Positions 1 to 8,005 of a stretch of DNA of 38,752 nucleotides are shown in pieces. The stretch lies in assembly GCA_017474455.1 (NCBI GenBank), contig JAFVHP010000027.1, positions 1 to 38,752 of the forward strand, given 5' to 3'. Numbering within the stretch: the first letter of the stretch is position 1; every line of letters starts with the position of its first letter. The notes below the pieces were generated by a model. It was not told the DNA's origin, did no database searches, and saw only the letters and a program-made list of their open reading frames with translations. The DNA is from Lachnospiraceae bacterium (GTDB taxonomy: Bacteria; Bacillota; Clostridia; Lachnospirales; Lachnospiraceae). A program made the translations under genes and the position numbers.

Positions 1-340
1 TCATCTCTTCCGCGTCGCCCATGGCCAGGATCGTTGCGAACATGGCATGGGTATGGACGGTGGCATTGATATCAGGACGTCTCTTAAGGACTTCGGTATG
101 CATCGGCCATTCGCTTGAAGGCTTGAAGGGGCCGTCGATCCGGTTGCCGTCCAGGTCAATGATGGAGATCTGGTCGGGGGTCATATGGGTATAGGGAATT
201 CCGCTGGGAGTGATCGCGACGATATTGGGATCCTCATCCGAGCGAAGCGCGATGTTGCCTGAAGTCCCCTTGACAAGACCTTCCGCTACGGCTTCCTTGA
301 TGTTCTCAAGAACGATCGTTCTGATTTTTTCGTACAGCAT
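1..340 (-). CDS. Class II aldolase/adducin family protein (fuculose-phosphate-aldolase-like), partial
   Basis: This is the N-terminal 113 residues of a class II aldolase or sugar-phosphate epimerase; the 3' part lies beyond base 1. Visible family marks are TSGNIA (substrate phosphate loop), TPSGIPY, SSEWPMH with the catalytic-type Glu, and HTHAMFA, whose two His are zinc ligands in FucA/AraD enzymes. The order and spacing resemble E. coli L-fuculose-1-phosphate aldolase. The ATG at 340 has an AAGGAG site just upstream. It follows the FGGY kinase by about 48 bases, so a kinase plus retro-aldolase pair is likely: phosphorylated ketose cleaved to dihydroxyacetone phosphate and an aldehyde. The exact sugar cannot be read; ribulose-5-phosphate 4-epimerase is the main alternative. 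Confidence 0.88.
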   Translation of the reverse strand, partial: MLYEKIRTIVLENIKEAVAEGLVKGTSGNIALRSDEDPNIVAITPSGIPYTHMTPDQISIIDLDGNRIDGPFKPSSEWPMHTEVLKRRPDINATVHTHAMFATILAMGDAEEM

Positions 341-388
341 TTTAATCTCCTTTCACAACAACAGTTTATATACTGATAATTATACCGG

Positions 389-1942
389 TTATTTCATTCT
401 GTTCCATTCGTTTTTTAGCCGCAGAAGGTCTTTATCCACATCCTGATACAGGCTCAGGTAGTACGGATAGATCCTGTCATATACAGCTGCCCATTCCTCA
501 TCGGGTTCGATCACTTCTTTCACACCGATCAGTTTTTTGACCGTCTCGGAAGTATCTTTGAAGATACCTGCAGCAGCCCCCGCGCAGAGCGCGTCGCCAA
601 AGGGGATATCGCCCGCCTTATCGTCCAGCAGATATACCGGTACATGGAGCATGGATGCTTTGATCTTTGCCCAGGTACGGCTCTTCGCGCCGCCGCCGGC
701 GATCCTGAACGAATCCACCTGTCCGCCGGCAGCCCTGATCGTCTCCACAACGTGGCGGATCGAGAAAGCAGTGCCTTCAAATACGGATCTTAATATATCC
801 GCCCGTTCCGTATCGATCGAGATGCCGATGAACATGCCTCTCGCGTGGGAATTCCACAAAGGCGCCCTTTCACCCAGCAGATAAGGGAAAAAGATCACTC
901 CGTTCGAGCCTGCGGGAACGGACGCGGCCAGTTCATTCATCCAGTCATAGACATTCTTATTGTTGGCCGCCGCTTCAGCCTTCTCTGCTGCGCCAAGCTC
1001 ATCCAGATACCACTTGAGAGAAGCGCCGGACGCGCTGATCGGTGCGTCGAACAGATAAGGGATACCGGGAATGCCGCAGGGTTTTGCTACAACAGGCCGG
1101 TCGACCGGAGTAGCGTGATCGCAGCCCGCAAATACAAGTGATGATGTTCCCGACGATTCGGCGGCCTCGCCCAGTCTGGACAATCCGGTCGCATAAAGCG
1201 CCATGAAAGCATCGCTGGCCCCGGCGCAGACAGGGATCCCTGCGGGAAGGCCGGTCTCTTCCGAAGCTTCGGCTGTCACCTGCCCGATAACGGTCATGGG
1301 TTCCACCGGTGCGGGCAGGTATCTGTCGAAGTCAATGCCGCAGGCATCGCCGATCTCTTTGGACCATTTCAGTGTGTTTATGTCGAGGCACTGTGTCCGG
1401 ACCGCCTGGTCCATATCGGTGGTCTTCTCACCTGTCAGTTTGAAATTGACATAGGAACTGGACTGCAGGAAGCAGTCTGTCCTTGCGTACAGTTCCGGTT
1501 CCTGCGTCCTGAACCACAGCATCTTGTTCGGCAGGAACGCTACATCCGGCTGGGCTCCGGTGATCACTTCGAACCTGTCGTGCCCTACCTCCAGGGAAAT
1601 GTAATGCATTTCCTTGGAAGAACGGCTGTCCATCCAGATCAGGGCATTGCGGACCGGTTTCCCGGCGGCATCCACAGGCAGCATGGTCACTGTCTGTGAA
1701 CTGATGCAGATACCCCTGATGTTTGAAATAATATCGCTTCCGGCCTGAATGACCAGATCGCGGAATATGCCCGCGGCGTTATCCCACCACTCGTCCGCAT
1801 TCTGCTCCACATATCCGGGCGCCGGCAGGATAAGATGGTTCTGTCTGGAAGCCTGGGCCACCGTAGTACCGTTCTCATCCATCACGATCGCCTTGATATT
1901 GGTGGTCCCGATATCCATGCCGATCATATATTGTAAACTCAT
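389..1942 (-). CDS. FGGY-family carbohydrate kinase (xylulokinase-like)
   Basis: ATP-dependent sugar kinase of 517 residues, the usual FGGY length. The N-terminal phosphate loop MDIGTTNIKAIV (about residues 9-20) and the C-terminal adenosine-motif region GGGAKSRTWAKIKASM (about 430-445) are intact, with an ESSGTSS segment near 260. Overall it reads like xylulokinase or gluconokinase relatives; the substrate (xylulose, fuculose, rhamnulose, erythrulose or another ketose) is not determined. It lies between the flavoenzyme and the aldolase in the catabolic operon. The ATG at 1942 is preceded by a 5-bp hairpin whose loop holds the only G-rich stretch that could act as ribosome binding site. Confidence 0.93.
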   Translation of the reverse strand: MSLQYMIGMDIGTTNIKAIVMDENGTTVAQASRQNHLILPAPGYVEQNADEWWDNAAGIFRDLVIQAGSDIISNIRGICISSQTVTMLPVDAAGKPVRNALIWMDSRSSKEMHYISLEVGHDRFEVITGAQPDVAFLPNKMLWFRTQEPELYARTDCFLQSSSYVNFKLTGEKTTDMDQAVRTQCLDINTLKWSKEIGDACGIDFDRYLPAPVEPMTVIGQVTAEASEETGLPAGIPVCAGASDAFMALYATGLSRLGEAAESSGTSSLVFAGCDHATPVDRPVVAKPCGIPGIPYLFDAPISASGASLKWYLDELGAAEKAEAAANNKNVYDWMNELAASVPAGSNGVIFFPYLLGERAPLWNSHARGMFIGISIDTERADILRSVFEGTAFSIRHVVETIRAAGGQVDSFRIAGGGAKSRTWAKIKASMLHVPVYLLDDKAGDIPFGDALCAGAAAGIFKDTSETVKKLIGVKEVIEPDEEWAAVYDRIYPYYLSLYQDVDKDLLRLKNEWNRMK

Positions 1943-1958
1943 GATTACCCCCGTAATG
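1943..1958 (-). promoter_or_regulatory. Hairpin with the ribosome binding site in its loop, before the FGGY kinase
   Basis: On the minus strand ATTAC-GGGG-GTAAT forms a 5-bp stem with a four-G loop, ending one base before the ATG at 1942. No other Shine-Dalgarno-like sequence lies in this 31-base gap. Presenting or hiding the G-run could set translation of the kinase relative to the upstream flavoenzyme; this is inference. Confidence 0.4.
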
Positions 1959-1973
1959 AACTGCGGATCCTCA

Positions 1974-4010
1974 TCAGATCCTCATTGCCGTATAATAGCC
2001 CTGGTTCATCGCATGCATGATCTGGCCAACGTTCGCGCAGTCTCCGATGATATAATGCTCATCCGCCTCCGCACAGAGGGCGTCGACCGCATCATAAGGC
2101 GCCCTGAAACCAAGAGCACATACAACGGTGTCCGCCGGGATCAGTATCTCTTCCCCGTCCCTTACGGCGACAACGCCTTCCGGTGTGATCCTGACTACCC
2201 GGGTATTGACATAGACGTCTGCAGATCTTTCCACCATCGGAAGCAGTCCGCCCCTGTAGAAGGAATTGACCTCTTCCACGATGGCGCCTTTCATCTCGAT
2301 CACGGACACTTCATGACCTTCATGCTTAAAGCTTATCGCAGCTTCACCGCCGACAAGCCCGCCGCCCATGATCGCTACGCGGTGTCCGAGTTTTTCGGGA
2401 TGCAGCTCGGCATCTATGGCCATAACGACATTATCGCCGTCCATGCCTTCGATCGGCGGCCTGAGTTCATTCGAACCGATAGCCACGATCAGCGCATCCG
2501 GATCGAACTCGCGGACAAACGCAGGCGTAACTTCCGTATTCAGCATCACTTTGACACCGGCTGCCTCTGTCCTTCTGATCATTACTTTGCAGAATTTCGC
2601 AATATCTTCCTTGAAGTACGCAGCGCCGGCAGGATGAAGATTGCCGCCCAGCTTTTCACTCTTTTCGCAGAGTGTAACATCATGTCCCCTTAAGGCAGCC
2701 GTAATGGCAGCTTCCATTCCAGCGGGGCCGCCGCCGGCGATCAGCACTTTCTTTGCTGCCGGAGCCTTGACGACAGCACAGCCGATGCTGCATTTTCCGC
2801 CCAGGCCGCCTGCGTAACCTTCATTTTCAGCCTCCAGTATGTGTTCCCTTTCCTGCAGCTGGAAACCCATCAGAGGATTGACCGTACATCTGACCATCTC
2901 GGTGACGACACCATTGCCGAAGCATTCGTAACAGCGGAGGCACGGCGTGATATCTTCGGCGCGTCCGTTAAGAGCCTTGGCCGCCAGATACGGATCCGCG
3001 ACCTCTGCCCTGCCCATCATGACAAGATCGGCCTGCCCGGAAGCAATGATCTCTTCCATCTGTGCAGGATCATTTAAGGCGCCTACGCAGGATACCGGTT
3101 TGCTGACATGCTTTTTGATCTCCGCTGCCAGATAGACATTGACGCCTCTGGGGAAGAACGCATACGGATGTGTCCGGCAGAACATCTCCGGATCTTCATG
3201 GTTTCCGCAGGAGATGTTATACAGATCGACTTTATCCTCGATCATCTTCGCCACTTCGATACAGGCGGCCTGGTCCAGGCCTTCCGCAGACATATCATCA
3301 CCGGAGAGCCTTACCTCAATGGGGAACCTGGGCCCGACTGCTTTTCTGACCGCGTCCAGCGCCATCAGGAAGAACCTTGCCCTGTTCTCAAAACTGCCTC
3401 CGAATTCATCGGTACGCCTGTTCAGGACAGGGGAAAGGAACTGTGAGAACAGCCAGCCGTGCGCGGCATGGACCATGACCATGTCAAAACCGCAATCCTT
3501 GACCACCTTGGCTGCCTTTCCGTAACTCTCGATGATCTCATAGATCATTTCATTCGGCATTTCATACACTTCGCCGAGCGGCGTACTCTCCGCGCTGGGG
3601 CCGTAAGCTACGCCCATCAGGTCCTGCGTGCCGCCTACCGACTGCAGGCCGGCATACTTTCCGCCGTGGGAGAGCTGGATATTCGCATAAGCGCCTGCGT
3701 TATGAATCGCCCTGGCTGCTTCGGTCAGTCCCTGCTTTACGCCGAACGAATCCAGCTGGAGCTGTTTATCGTGGCTCTTGCCGGTGGCGGAATGTACGAT
3801 CGCTTCACCGTATGTGACGAGAGCCGCGCCGCCCCTTGCCTTTTCTTCCAGGTACGCGATCATTTCCGGTGTAAAATGCCCGTCCGTCGTGATCATCGAA
3901 GGCGATGTAGGCGCGGCGATGATGCGGTTCTTCAGCCTGAGATTACCGATACGGATCGGGGAAAACAGATGCGGATACAGTTCTTTCCCCGGATATTTAT
4001 TTGCTCCCAT
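1974..4010 (-). CDS. 2,4-dienoyl-CoA reductase/enoate-reductase-like FMN, 4Fe-4S, FAD oxidoreductase
   Basis: A 678-residue old-yellow-enzyme-type protein. Residues 1-350 form the TIM-barrel FMN domain, starting with LYPHLFSPIRIGNLRLKNRI. Cysteines at 357, 360, 363 and 375 (CxxCxxC then C) are the 4Fe-4S ligands of the FadH, BaiCD and enoate-reductase group. IAGGGPAGMEAA near 424 is the FAD dinucleotide fold, and IMGGGLVGGEAA near 547 the NAD(P)H fold. The barrel segment HAAHGWLFSQFLSP has Trp where FadH has its catalytic Tyr, so a true dienoyl-CoA reductase is unlikely; reduction of an unsaturated acid or ketone is more plausible. GGAGG precedes the ATG at 4010. It starts 12 bases after the 2-hydroxyacid dehydrogenase, indicating co-transcription. 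Confidence 0.93.
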   Translation of the reverse strand: MGANKYPGKELYPHLFSPIRIGNLRLKNRIIAAPTSPSMITTDGHFTPEMIAYLEEKARGGAALVTYGEAIVHSATGKSHDKQLQLDSFGVKQGLTEAARAIHNAGAYANIQLSHGGKYAGLQSVGGTQDLMGVAYGPSAESTPLGEVYEMPNEMIYEIIESYGKAAKVVKDCGFDMVMVHAAHGWLFSQFLSPVLNRRTDEFGGSFENRARFFLMALDAVRKAVGPRFPIEVRLSGDDMSAEGLDQAACIEVAKMIEDKVDLYNISCGNHEDPEMFCRTHPYAFFPRGVNVYLAAEIKKHVSKPVSCVGALNDPAQMEEIIASGQADLVMMGRAEVADPYLAAKALNGRAEDITPCLRCYECFGNGVVTEMVRCTVNPLMGFQLQEREHILEAENEGYAGGLGGKCSIGCAVVKAPAAKKVLIAGGGPAGMEAAITAALRGHDVTLCEKSEKLGGNLHPAGAAYFKEDIAKFCKVMIRRTEAAGVKVMLNTEVTPAFVREFDPDALIVAIGSNELRPPIEGMDGDNVVMAIDAELHPEKLGHRVAIMGGGLVGGEAAISFKHEGHEVSVIEMKGAIVEEVNSFYRGGLLPMVERSADVYVNTRVVRITPEGVVAVRDGEEILIPADTVVCALGFRAPYDAVDALCAEADEHYIIGDCANVGQIMHAMNQGYYTAMRI

Positions 4011-4022
4011 ATTTACCTCCGA

Positions 4023-5072
4023 TCACTTTCTTACTTTCCAGAGATACTTGCCTTCGCGTCCTTCCAGATATGCCGTGATCTCTTCCGCCATCATTCTTCC
4101 TGACCAGCCGTCCACGTCTGTAGTAAGGCCTGCCATATGCGGCGTGCAGACGACATTTCTCATCTTGAGCAGCGGATGGTTGACAGGAACGGGTTCTTTC
4201 CAGTAAACATCAACGGCTGCACCGGCGATATCGCCGTTCTCAAGCGCTTCGACAAAATCTTTCTGGTCAAGCACGTATGCCCTTGCCGTATTTATAACGA
4301 TGGCGCTCTTTTTCATCTTTGAGAACCAGTCTTTGTTCACGATGTTTTTGCAGGAAGGGATCGTAGGCAGATGCAGGGAAAGGATATCGGACTCCGCAAG
4401 CAGCGTATCCAGGTCAACGCCCCTTGCACCGTCGGCTTTGGCAAGTTCTTCATTCAGATAAGGATCATATGCCAGGATCTCCATGCCGAACGCTTTCGCG
4501 CGGACGGCGACTTCACGGCCGATCGCGCCGTAGCCGGCGATACCGAGTTTCTTTCCGTACAGTTCAAAGCCGATGCCGTAATCCGTGAACGGGTGCTTTT
4601 CATCCAGAGGTCCGAAAGTAACATTCTTTACATCCGGAACATCATAGATATCGCATGCTTCGGAAGTGTGGTCGCCCTTCATCAGGCCGGCGGCGGAAAG
4701 CGTGATCTTTCTGGCGGCGCAGAGCATAAGGGCGATCGTATATTCAGCCACGGCTACACGGTTCCTGCCAGGAGTGTAGGACAGGGAAAGTCCCGCTGCC
4801 TGGATCGCGTCGAAATCGACAGTCGCGGGTGTTCCTTTGGCTACGCCGATGAACTTCATGCCGGCGTCCGCCCAGGCTTTAATCGTATCCGCGCCGGCAT
4901 ATTCATCGCCGAGCACAACAAGCTCCGCGCCCATGCATTCCTCGCGGGTCATCTCTTCCGTGACGTTGCCTCTGCCGTGTTTCAGTTCGCCGCATTCGAT
5001 GATCTCGCACTTTTCTCTGATCGGTGCAAGAAGTTCTTCCGAGATCGGTGTGCATAAAGCCATTTTCTTCAT
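4023..5072 (-). CDS. D-2-hydroxyacid dehydrogenase, NAD-dependent (SerA/LdhA fold)
   Basis: About 349 residues. The Rossmann motif GIAGYGAIGREVA and the catalytic triad of the family can be seen: Arg in NTARAYVLD, Glu in YWKEPV and His in CTPHMAG. It should interconvert a 2-hydroxyacid and a 2-oxoacid with NAD(H). An in-frame ATG exists at 5141, but the ATG at 5072 starts the recognisable fold (MKKMALCTP) and has GAGAGGG upstream, so 5072 is chosen. Upstream lies a leader motif shared with the IMP cyclohydrolase gene. In the operon it could process the lactaldehyde- or glycolaldehyde-derived acid; this is inference. Glyoxylate/hydroxypyruvate reductase or phosphoglycerate dehydrogenase are alternatives. 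Confidence 0.9.
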   Translation of the reverse strand: MKKMALCTPISEELLAPIREKCEIIECGELKHGRGNVTEEMTREECMGAELVVLGDEYAGADTIKAWADAGMKFIGVAKGTPATVDFDAIQAAGLSLSYTPGRNRVAVAEYTIALMLCAARKITLSAAGLMKGDHTSEACDIYDVPDVKNVTFGPLDEKHPFTDYGIGFELYGKKLGIAGYGAIGREVAVRAKAFGMEILAYDPYLNEELAKADGARGVDLDTLLAESDILSLHLPTIPSCKNIVNKDWFSKMKKSAIVINTARAYVLDQKDFVEALENGDIAGAAVDVYWKEPVPVNHPLLKMRNVVCTPHMAGLTTDVDGWSGRMMAEEITAYLEGREGKYLWKVRK

Positions 5073-5080
5073 TTTAAATA

Positions 5081-5155
5081 CCCTCTCATTTCTGAAGCGC
5101 TGCATTGCACCCGCCGGGTGCCGGACGTGACGCTTCCGCACGGCCGGTTGCTGTC
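5081..5155 (-). promoter_or_regulatory. Structured leader motif, copy A (putative cis-regulatory RNA)
   Basis: Minus strand, from just after the alcohol dehydrogenase stop to the ribosome binding site of the 2-hydroxyacid dehydrogenase. It reads GACAGCAACCGGCC, GTGCGGAAGCGTCACG, an inner perfect hairpin GCACCC-GGC-GGGTGC, then CGCTTC closing on GAAGCG, and ends ATGAGAGGG, the ribosome binding site. Both flanks match copy B at 13117-13212. I cannot assign it to a known riboswitch class. Confidence 0.5.
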
Positions 5156-5157
5156 CT

Positions 5158-6303
5158 TTAATATGCTTCCTTCAGGATAGCAAGAACATCTTCCTTCGTT
5201 ACGCCCTGTCTGGGATTGAAATTTAGCACCGGCTCTTTAAGTACATCTTCAGCCAGTCTGTCGAACGCTTCTTCCGGGACGCCCTGTTCGGAAAGGGTCC
5301 TGATCCCGACTTCTTTGCAGAGTGCCTTAAGGGCATCCGCAAGCAGATATTTGTCCTTATCGGCATCGCTGTTTCCGCCGATCCCTATAGCCCTTGCAAG
5401 TTCGATCATTTTTTCAGGGACAGCCTCCGCGTTATAGGCCATGACATAAGGCAGTACCGCTGCATTCGCCATACCGTGCGGGAGTCCGAAATGGGCGGAA
5501 AGCGTATGCGCGATCGCGTGTACCAGCCCGAGGTTTGCGTTGGAAAAAGCAAATCCGGTGATGATGCAGCCGAGCATCATCTGCTCCCTGGCATCCATAT
5601 CACTGCCGTCTTTGACAACGAGAGGCAGGTTCTTATAAAGGATCTCCAGGCCTTTTAATGAATTGTATTCCGTGAGCGGCGTGGCCATATTGGATATATA
5701 GCTTTCGACCGCGTGCGTGATCGCGTCCATTCCTGTAGCGGCTGTTACCGAAACGGGCATGGTACGTGTGAATTCCGGATCACAGATAACATCGGAAGCC
5801 ACGATCCTGTTGTCGATAATGACATACTTGATGACCTTCTCCGTGTCGATCAGCGCGGAAACATTCGTGATCTCGCTGGATGTTCCTGCCGTTGTGGGGA
5901 TAGCAATGAGCGGAAGGCAGTCATTTTTGACCATGTTCATCCCGCCGTATTCCCCGATACTGCCCGGATTGGTCATCAGGACGTTGACAGCTTTGGCAAG
6001 GTCGATACTGCTGCCCCCGCCGACAGCAACAAACCCCTCTACCCCTTCGTTCTTCGCGATAACGGCAGCTTCTTCTACCACCTCATTCGTCGGATTCGGG
6101 ATGACCCTGTCAAAGATCGTCAGGCCGACTCCTGCCTTATCGATCTCTTCCCGGATCCTGTCGGCTATGCCGGCGGCTTTGACACCGTTGTCATAGACCA
6201 GCATGATCTTCTTAAGTCCGTAGCCTTTTAACAGTTCAGGAAGCTTCCCGGCTGCACCGCGTCCGAAGACCAGGTTACTTTTGACAAAAAACTGAAAACT
6301 CAC
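5158..6303 (-). CDS. Iron-containing (group III) alcohol dehydrogenase
   Basis: 381 residues, full length for the family. GGGSSIDLAKAV is the NAD-binding loop; PTTAGTSSE, GMDAITHAVESY and HAIAHTLSAHFGLPHG supply the conserved Asp and three His metal ligands. It should reduce a short aldehyde such as lactaldehyde or glycolaldehyde to the diol, or run in reverse, with NAD(H). The start is GTG at 6303, with AGGGGGAAG upstream; no better ATG exists at the N-terminus. It is the first gene of the catabolic operon, divergent from the TetR-type regulator. It differs clearly from the FucO-like paralogue at 34505-35650. Confidence 0.93.
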   Translation of the reverse strand: MSFQFFVKSNLVFGRGAAGKLPELLKGYGLKKIMLVYDNGVKAAGIADRIREEIDKAGVGLTIFDRVIPNPTNEVVEEAAVIAKNEGVEGFVAVGGGSSIDLAKAVNVLMTNPGSIGEYGGMNMVKNDCLPLIAIPTTAGTSSEITNVSALIDTEKVIKYVIIDNRIVASDVICDPEFTRTMPVSVTAATGMDAITHAVESYISNMATPLTEYNSLKGLEILYKNLPLVVKDGSDMDAREQMMLGCIITGFAFSNANLGLVHAIAHTLSAHFGLPHGMANAAVLPYVMAYNAEAVPEKMIELARAIGIGGNSDADKDKYLLADALKALCKEVGIRTLSEQGVPEEAFDRLAEDVLKEPVLNFNPRQGVTKEDVLAILKEAY

Positions 6304-6340
6304 GGCTTTCTTCCCCCTTTTATTGTTAATTATTACTGCT

Positions 6341-6361
6341 GTTTATATTTTTACATATAAC
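6341..6361. promoter_or_regulatory. Candidate operator, imperfect inverted repeat
   Basis: GTTTATAT-tttac-ATATAAC lies in the 142-base divergent gap between the alcohol dehydrogenase and the TetR-type gene. Its size and AT-rich symmetry fit a regulator binding site, probably for the adjacent TetR protein. Evidence is position and symmetry only. Confidence 0.3.
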
Positions 6362-6389
6362 AATATTTAAGAACAGAACACTTTTGACG

Positions 6390-6403
6390 AAACTGTATAG
6401 TTT
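6390..6403. promoter_or_regulatory. Candidate operator, AAACT-GTAT-AGTTT palindrome
   Basis: A 5-bp perfect inverted repeat around GTAT, 43 bases before the chosen TetR start. It could be the autoregulatory site of the TetR gene or part of its promoter. No clear -35/-10 pair could be fixed in this gap. Confidence 0.3.
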
Positions 6404-6445
6404 TATTTGGCAGATATTTTGAGGTACAATGATCAAAAGGAGTCA

Positions 6446-7162
6446 ATGCGGCAGTGTGCCGCTGTTTTCAGAATGAGTGATAAGACGTCCGGGACCCCAA
6501 AGGGCAGAAATTCCAGATCCGAAAGCACAAAAAAACATATCGAAACGACCTATCTCACACTGATGCTCGAAAAGAAATGGGACCGGATCAGCGTGATCGA
6601 ACTGTGCAAGGCCGCCGGTATTACACGCGGGACTTTTTACCAGTATTTTGACGATATTTACGACGTTATCGAAAAGATCGAGGCTGCGCTTATGGAGGAT
6701 CTGACAGCCAGGTTCAGGACCTGTACGGAAAGCTATGGTCCGGGCTTTTCCATCAGTTATTTTCCGGACCGCTTTGACCTTGAGCCTCCGGGGATCTTCA
6801 GGGAATGGTTCTCTTTCTGCAGGGAACACAGCACAGCCATGTATCCTCTCCTGGACAGGAAAAAAGGGGATACCCGCTTTATCCGCAGGATCCGGTCAGT
6901 GATCCAGGATAATATCAATATCCTGATGGATCATGACGGTATGCCGAATGATGAGCTGCGTGCCCATTTCGTTTCTGTCCTGTCGGAAATGCACTTCCTA
7001 GCCGCCCAGGGATGGCTCTCCGGTCAGGATGACGGGATAAGGCTGAATGATTCCGATATCGTCAGCCTCCTGAACACCATGCGGGTCGGCTCCGTGTATC
7101 TTCAGTGGAGATCAATGAACGGCAAAAATGATCCGCCGCAGGATCTTAATTTGACTGATTGA
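6446..7162 (+). CDS. TetR/AcrR-family transcriptional regulator
   Basis: About 238 residues. The N-terminal helix-turn-helix is clear (KKHIETTYLTLMLEKKW, then ISVIELCKAAGITRGTFYQYF), typical of TetR and of DhaS-like regulators of dihydroxyacetone or sugar use. The remaining 160 residues would form the ligand and dimer domain and match nothing I recognise. The ATG at 6446 has AAAAGGAG close by; a TTG at 6407 and an ATG at 6473 are also in frame but have poorer sites. Divergence from the alcohol dehydrogenase operon suggests it controls that operon and itself. Confidence 0.88.
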   Translation: MRQCAAVFRMSDKTSGTPKGRNSRSESTKKHIETTYLTLMLEKKWDRISVIELCKAAGITRGTFYQYFDDIYDVIEKIEAALMEDLTARFRTCTESYGPGFSISYFPDRFDLEPPGIFREWFSFCREHSTAMYPLLDRKKGDTRFIRRIRSVIQDNINILMDHDGMPNDELRAHFVSVLSEMHFLAAQGWLSGQDDGIRLNDSDIVSLLNTMRVGSVYLQWRSMNGKNDPPQDLNLTD

Positions 7163-7188
7163 CAATAACTTCATAACTATGCTAAAAT
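7159..7188 (+). promoter_or_regulatory. Sigma-A-type promoter for tRNA-Thr
   Basis: TTGACA (7159-7164), an 18-base spacer and TAAAAT (7183-7188) with an extended TG motif just before the -10. It lies at the end of the TetR gene and about 38 bases before the mature tRNA. Confidence 0.75.
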
Positions 7189-7225
7189 CACTGCGTTCGT
7201 CAGTTAACGGACAGTAATTGAATAC

Positions 7226-7298
7226 GCTGGCATAGCACAGTCGGTAGTGCGTCGCATTGGTAGTGCGGAGGTCACGAGTTCGATTCTCGTTGCCAGCT
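7226..7298 (+). tRNA. tRNA-Thr (anticodon GGT)
   Basis: A complete cloverleaf of 73 bases: acceptor GCTGGCA paired with TGCCAGC, D-stem GCAC/GTGC, anticodon stem TCGCA/TGCGG with loop TTGGTAG giving anticodon GGT, T-stem ACGAG/CTCGT around TTCGATT, discriminator T. CCA is not encoded. It has its own promoter and is followed by a strong terminator. Confidence 0.95.
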
Positions 7299-7303
7299 TA
7301 AAT

Positions 7304-7337
7304 AAAAAAACTGCATGTTCCCATGCAGTTTTTTTAT
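7304..7337. terminator. Bidirectional intrinsic terminator
   Basis: AAACTGCATG and CATGCAGTTT form a 10-bp stem with a TTCC loop, flanked by A-run and T-run. It ends the tRNA-Thr transcript on plus and the long purO-to-sigH operon on minus. Confidence 0.92.
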
Positions 7338-8005
7338 TATCCTTCTTTGAGTGATTCCTTCAGCTTCCGCCTGATCCTCTGCTGCGCATTGTCTATCGAC
7401 TTGCCGGATTTTCCGAGGATCCCGGCTATTTCCGTATAGCTGATGCCGGTGATGGTCAGGGCAAATACCTGCTTTTCCATTGGGCTCAGCAGCCTGTCCA
7501 TATTCTGAAGGAGCAGCTGGACATTTTCCCTGCCGATCAGTTCTTCCTCGGGACCTACGACCTGTATATCCGCTATCCTGTCAGCAAGGGTCTTATTCCC
7601 GTTCCCGCCGGTGTCAGATTCCCTGCTGTCGCTGCAGTCCAGAGAGACCGCCGTATTGAGAGGGCTGTGCTTTTTCCTTGAATATGCCTGCACTGCCGTA
7701 TAGATCTGTCTGTTGATACACAGTACCGCAAAAGTCGAAAAGGCCGCCTGCATATCCGGATCGAAATCCCTGACGGCTTTGAACAGACCGATCATGCCTT
7801 CCTGGATCAGGTCGTCCACGTCGCCCCCGATCAGGTACATCGTCCGGGCCTTGCTGCGGACAGTGTCCTTGTACCTGTCCATCAGAAGATCTGTAGCGGT
7901 ACTGTTCCCGTCCTGCGCCAGCATGGCCAGCTGTTCGTCAGGCAGCTGTCTTAACGATGATGTCTTTATACGCGCTGTGCCTGCATCTTTTGTATCTGTT
8001 CCCAT
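7337..8005 (-). CDS. sigH: RNA polymerase sigma-H factor (sporulation/transition state)
   Basis: 222 residues. Region 2 contains DDLIQEGMIGLFKAVRDFDP and AFSTFAVLCINRQIYTAVQ; region 4 contains LSPMEKQVFALTITGISYTEIAGILGKSGKSIDNAQQRIRRKL. Length, regions and the position after rlmB match sigma-H of Firmicutes, which drives early sporulation and competence genes. The ATG at 8005 directly abuts the rlmB stop codon, suggesting translational coupling. It is the last gene of its operon and ends inside the bidirectional terminator. Confidence 0.93.
   Translation of the reverse strand: MGTDTKDAGTARIKTSSLRQLPDEQLAMLAQDGNSTATDLLMDRYKDTVRSKARTMYLIGGDVDDLIQEGMIGLFKAVRDFDPDMQAAFSTFAVLCINRQIYTAVQAYSRKKHSPLNTAVSLDCSDSRESDTGGNGNKTLADRIADIQVVGPEEELIGRENVQLLLQNMDRLLSPMEKQVFALTITGISYTEIAGILGKSGKSIDNAQQRIRRKLKESLKEG

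Noticed and set aside
1749-2693. Open frame of 314 codons on plus across the kinase/flavoenzyme junction
   Set aside because: It is antisense to two well-supported genes, rich in Arg/His with no motif, and has no ribosome site; a shadow of codon bias.
5107-5121. Hairpin GCACCC-GGC-GGGTGC as a terminator inside the catabolic operon
   Set aside because: No T-run follows on either strand; it is better explained as the inner hairpin of the leader motif.
6407-6445. TTG at 6407 as start of the TetR-type gene
   Set aside because: No ribosome site precedes it and the extra 13 residues do not fit the family start; ATG at 6446 has AAAAGGAG.
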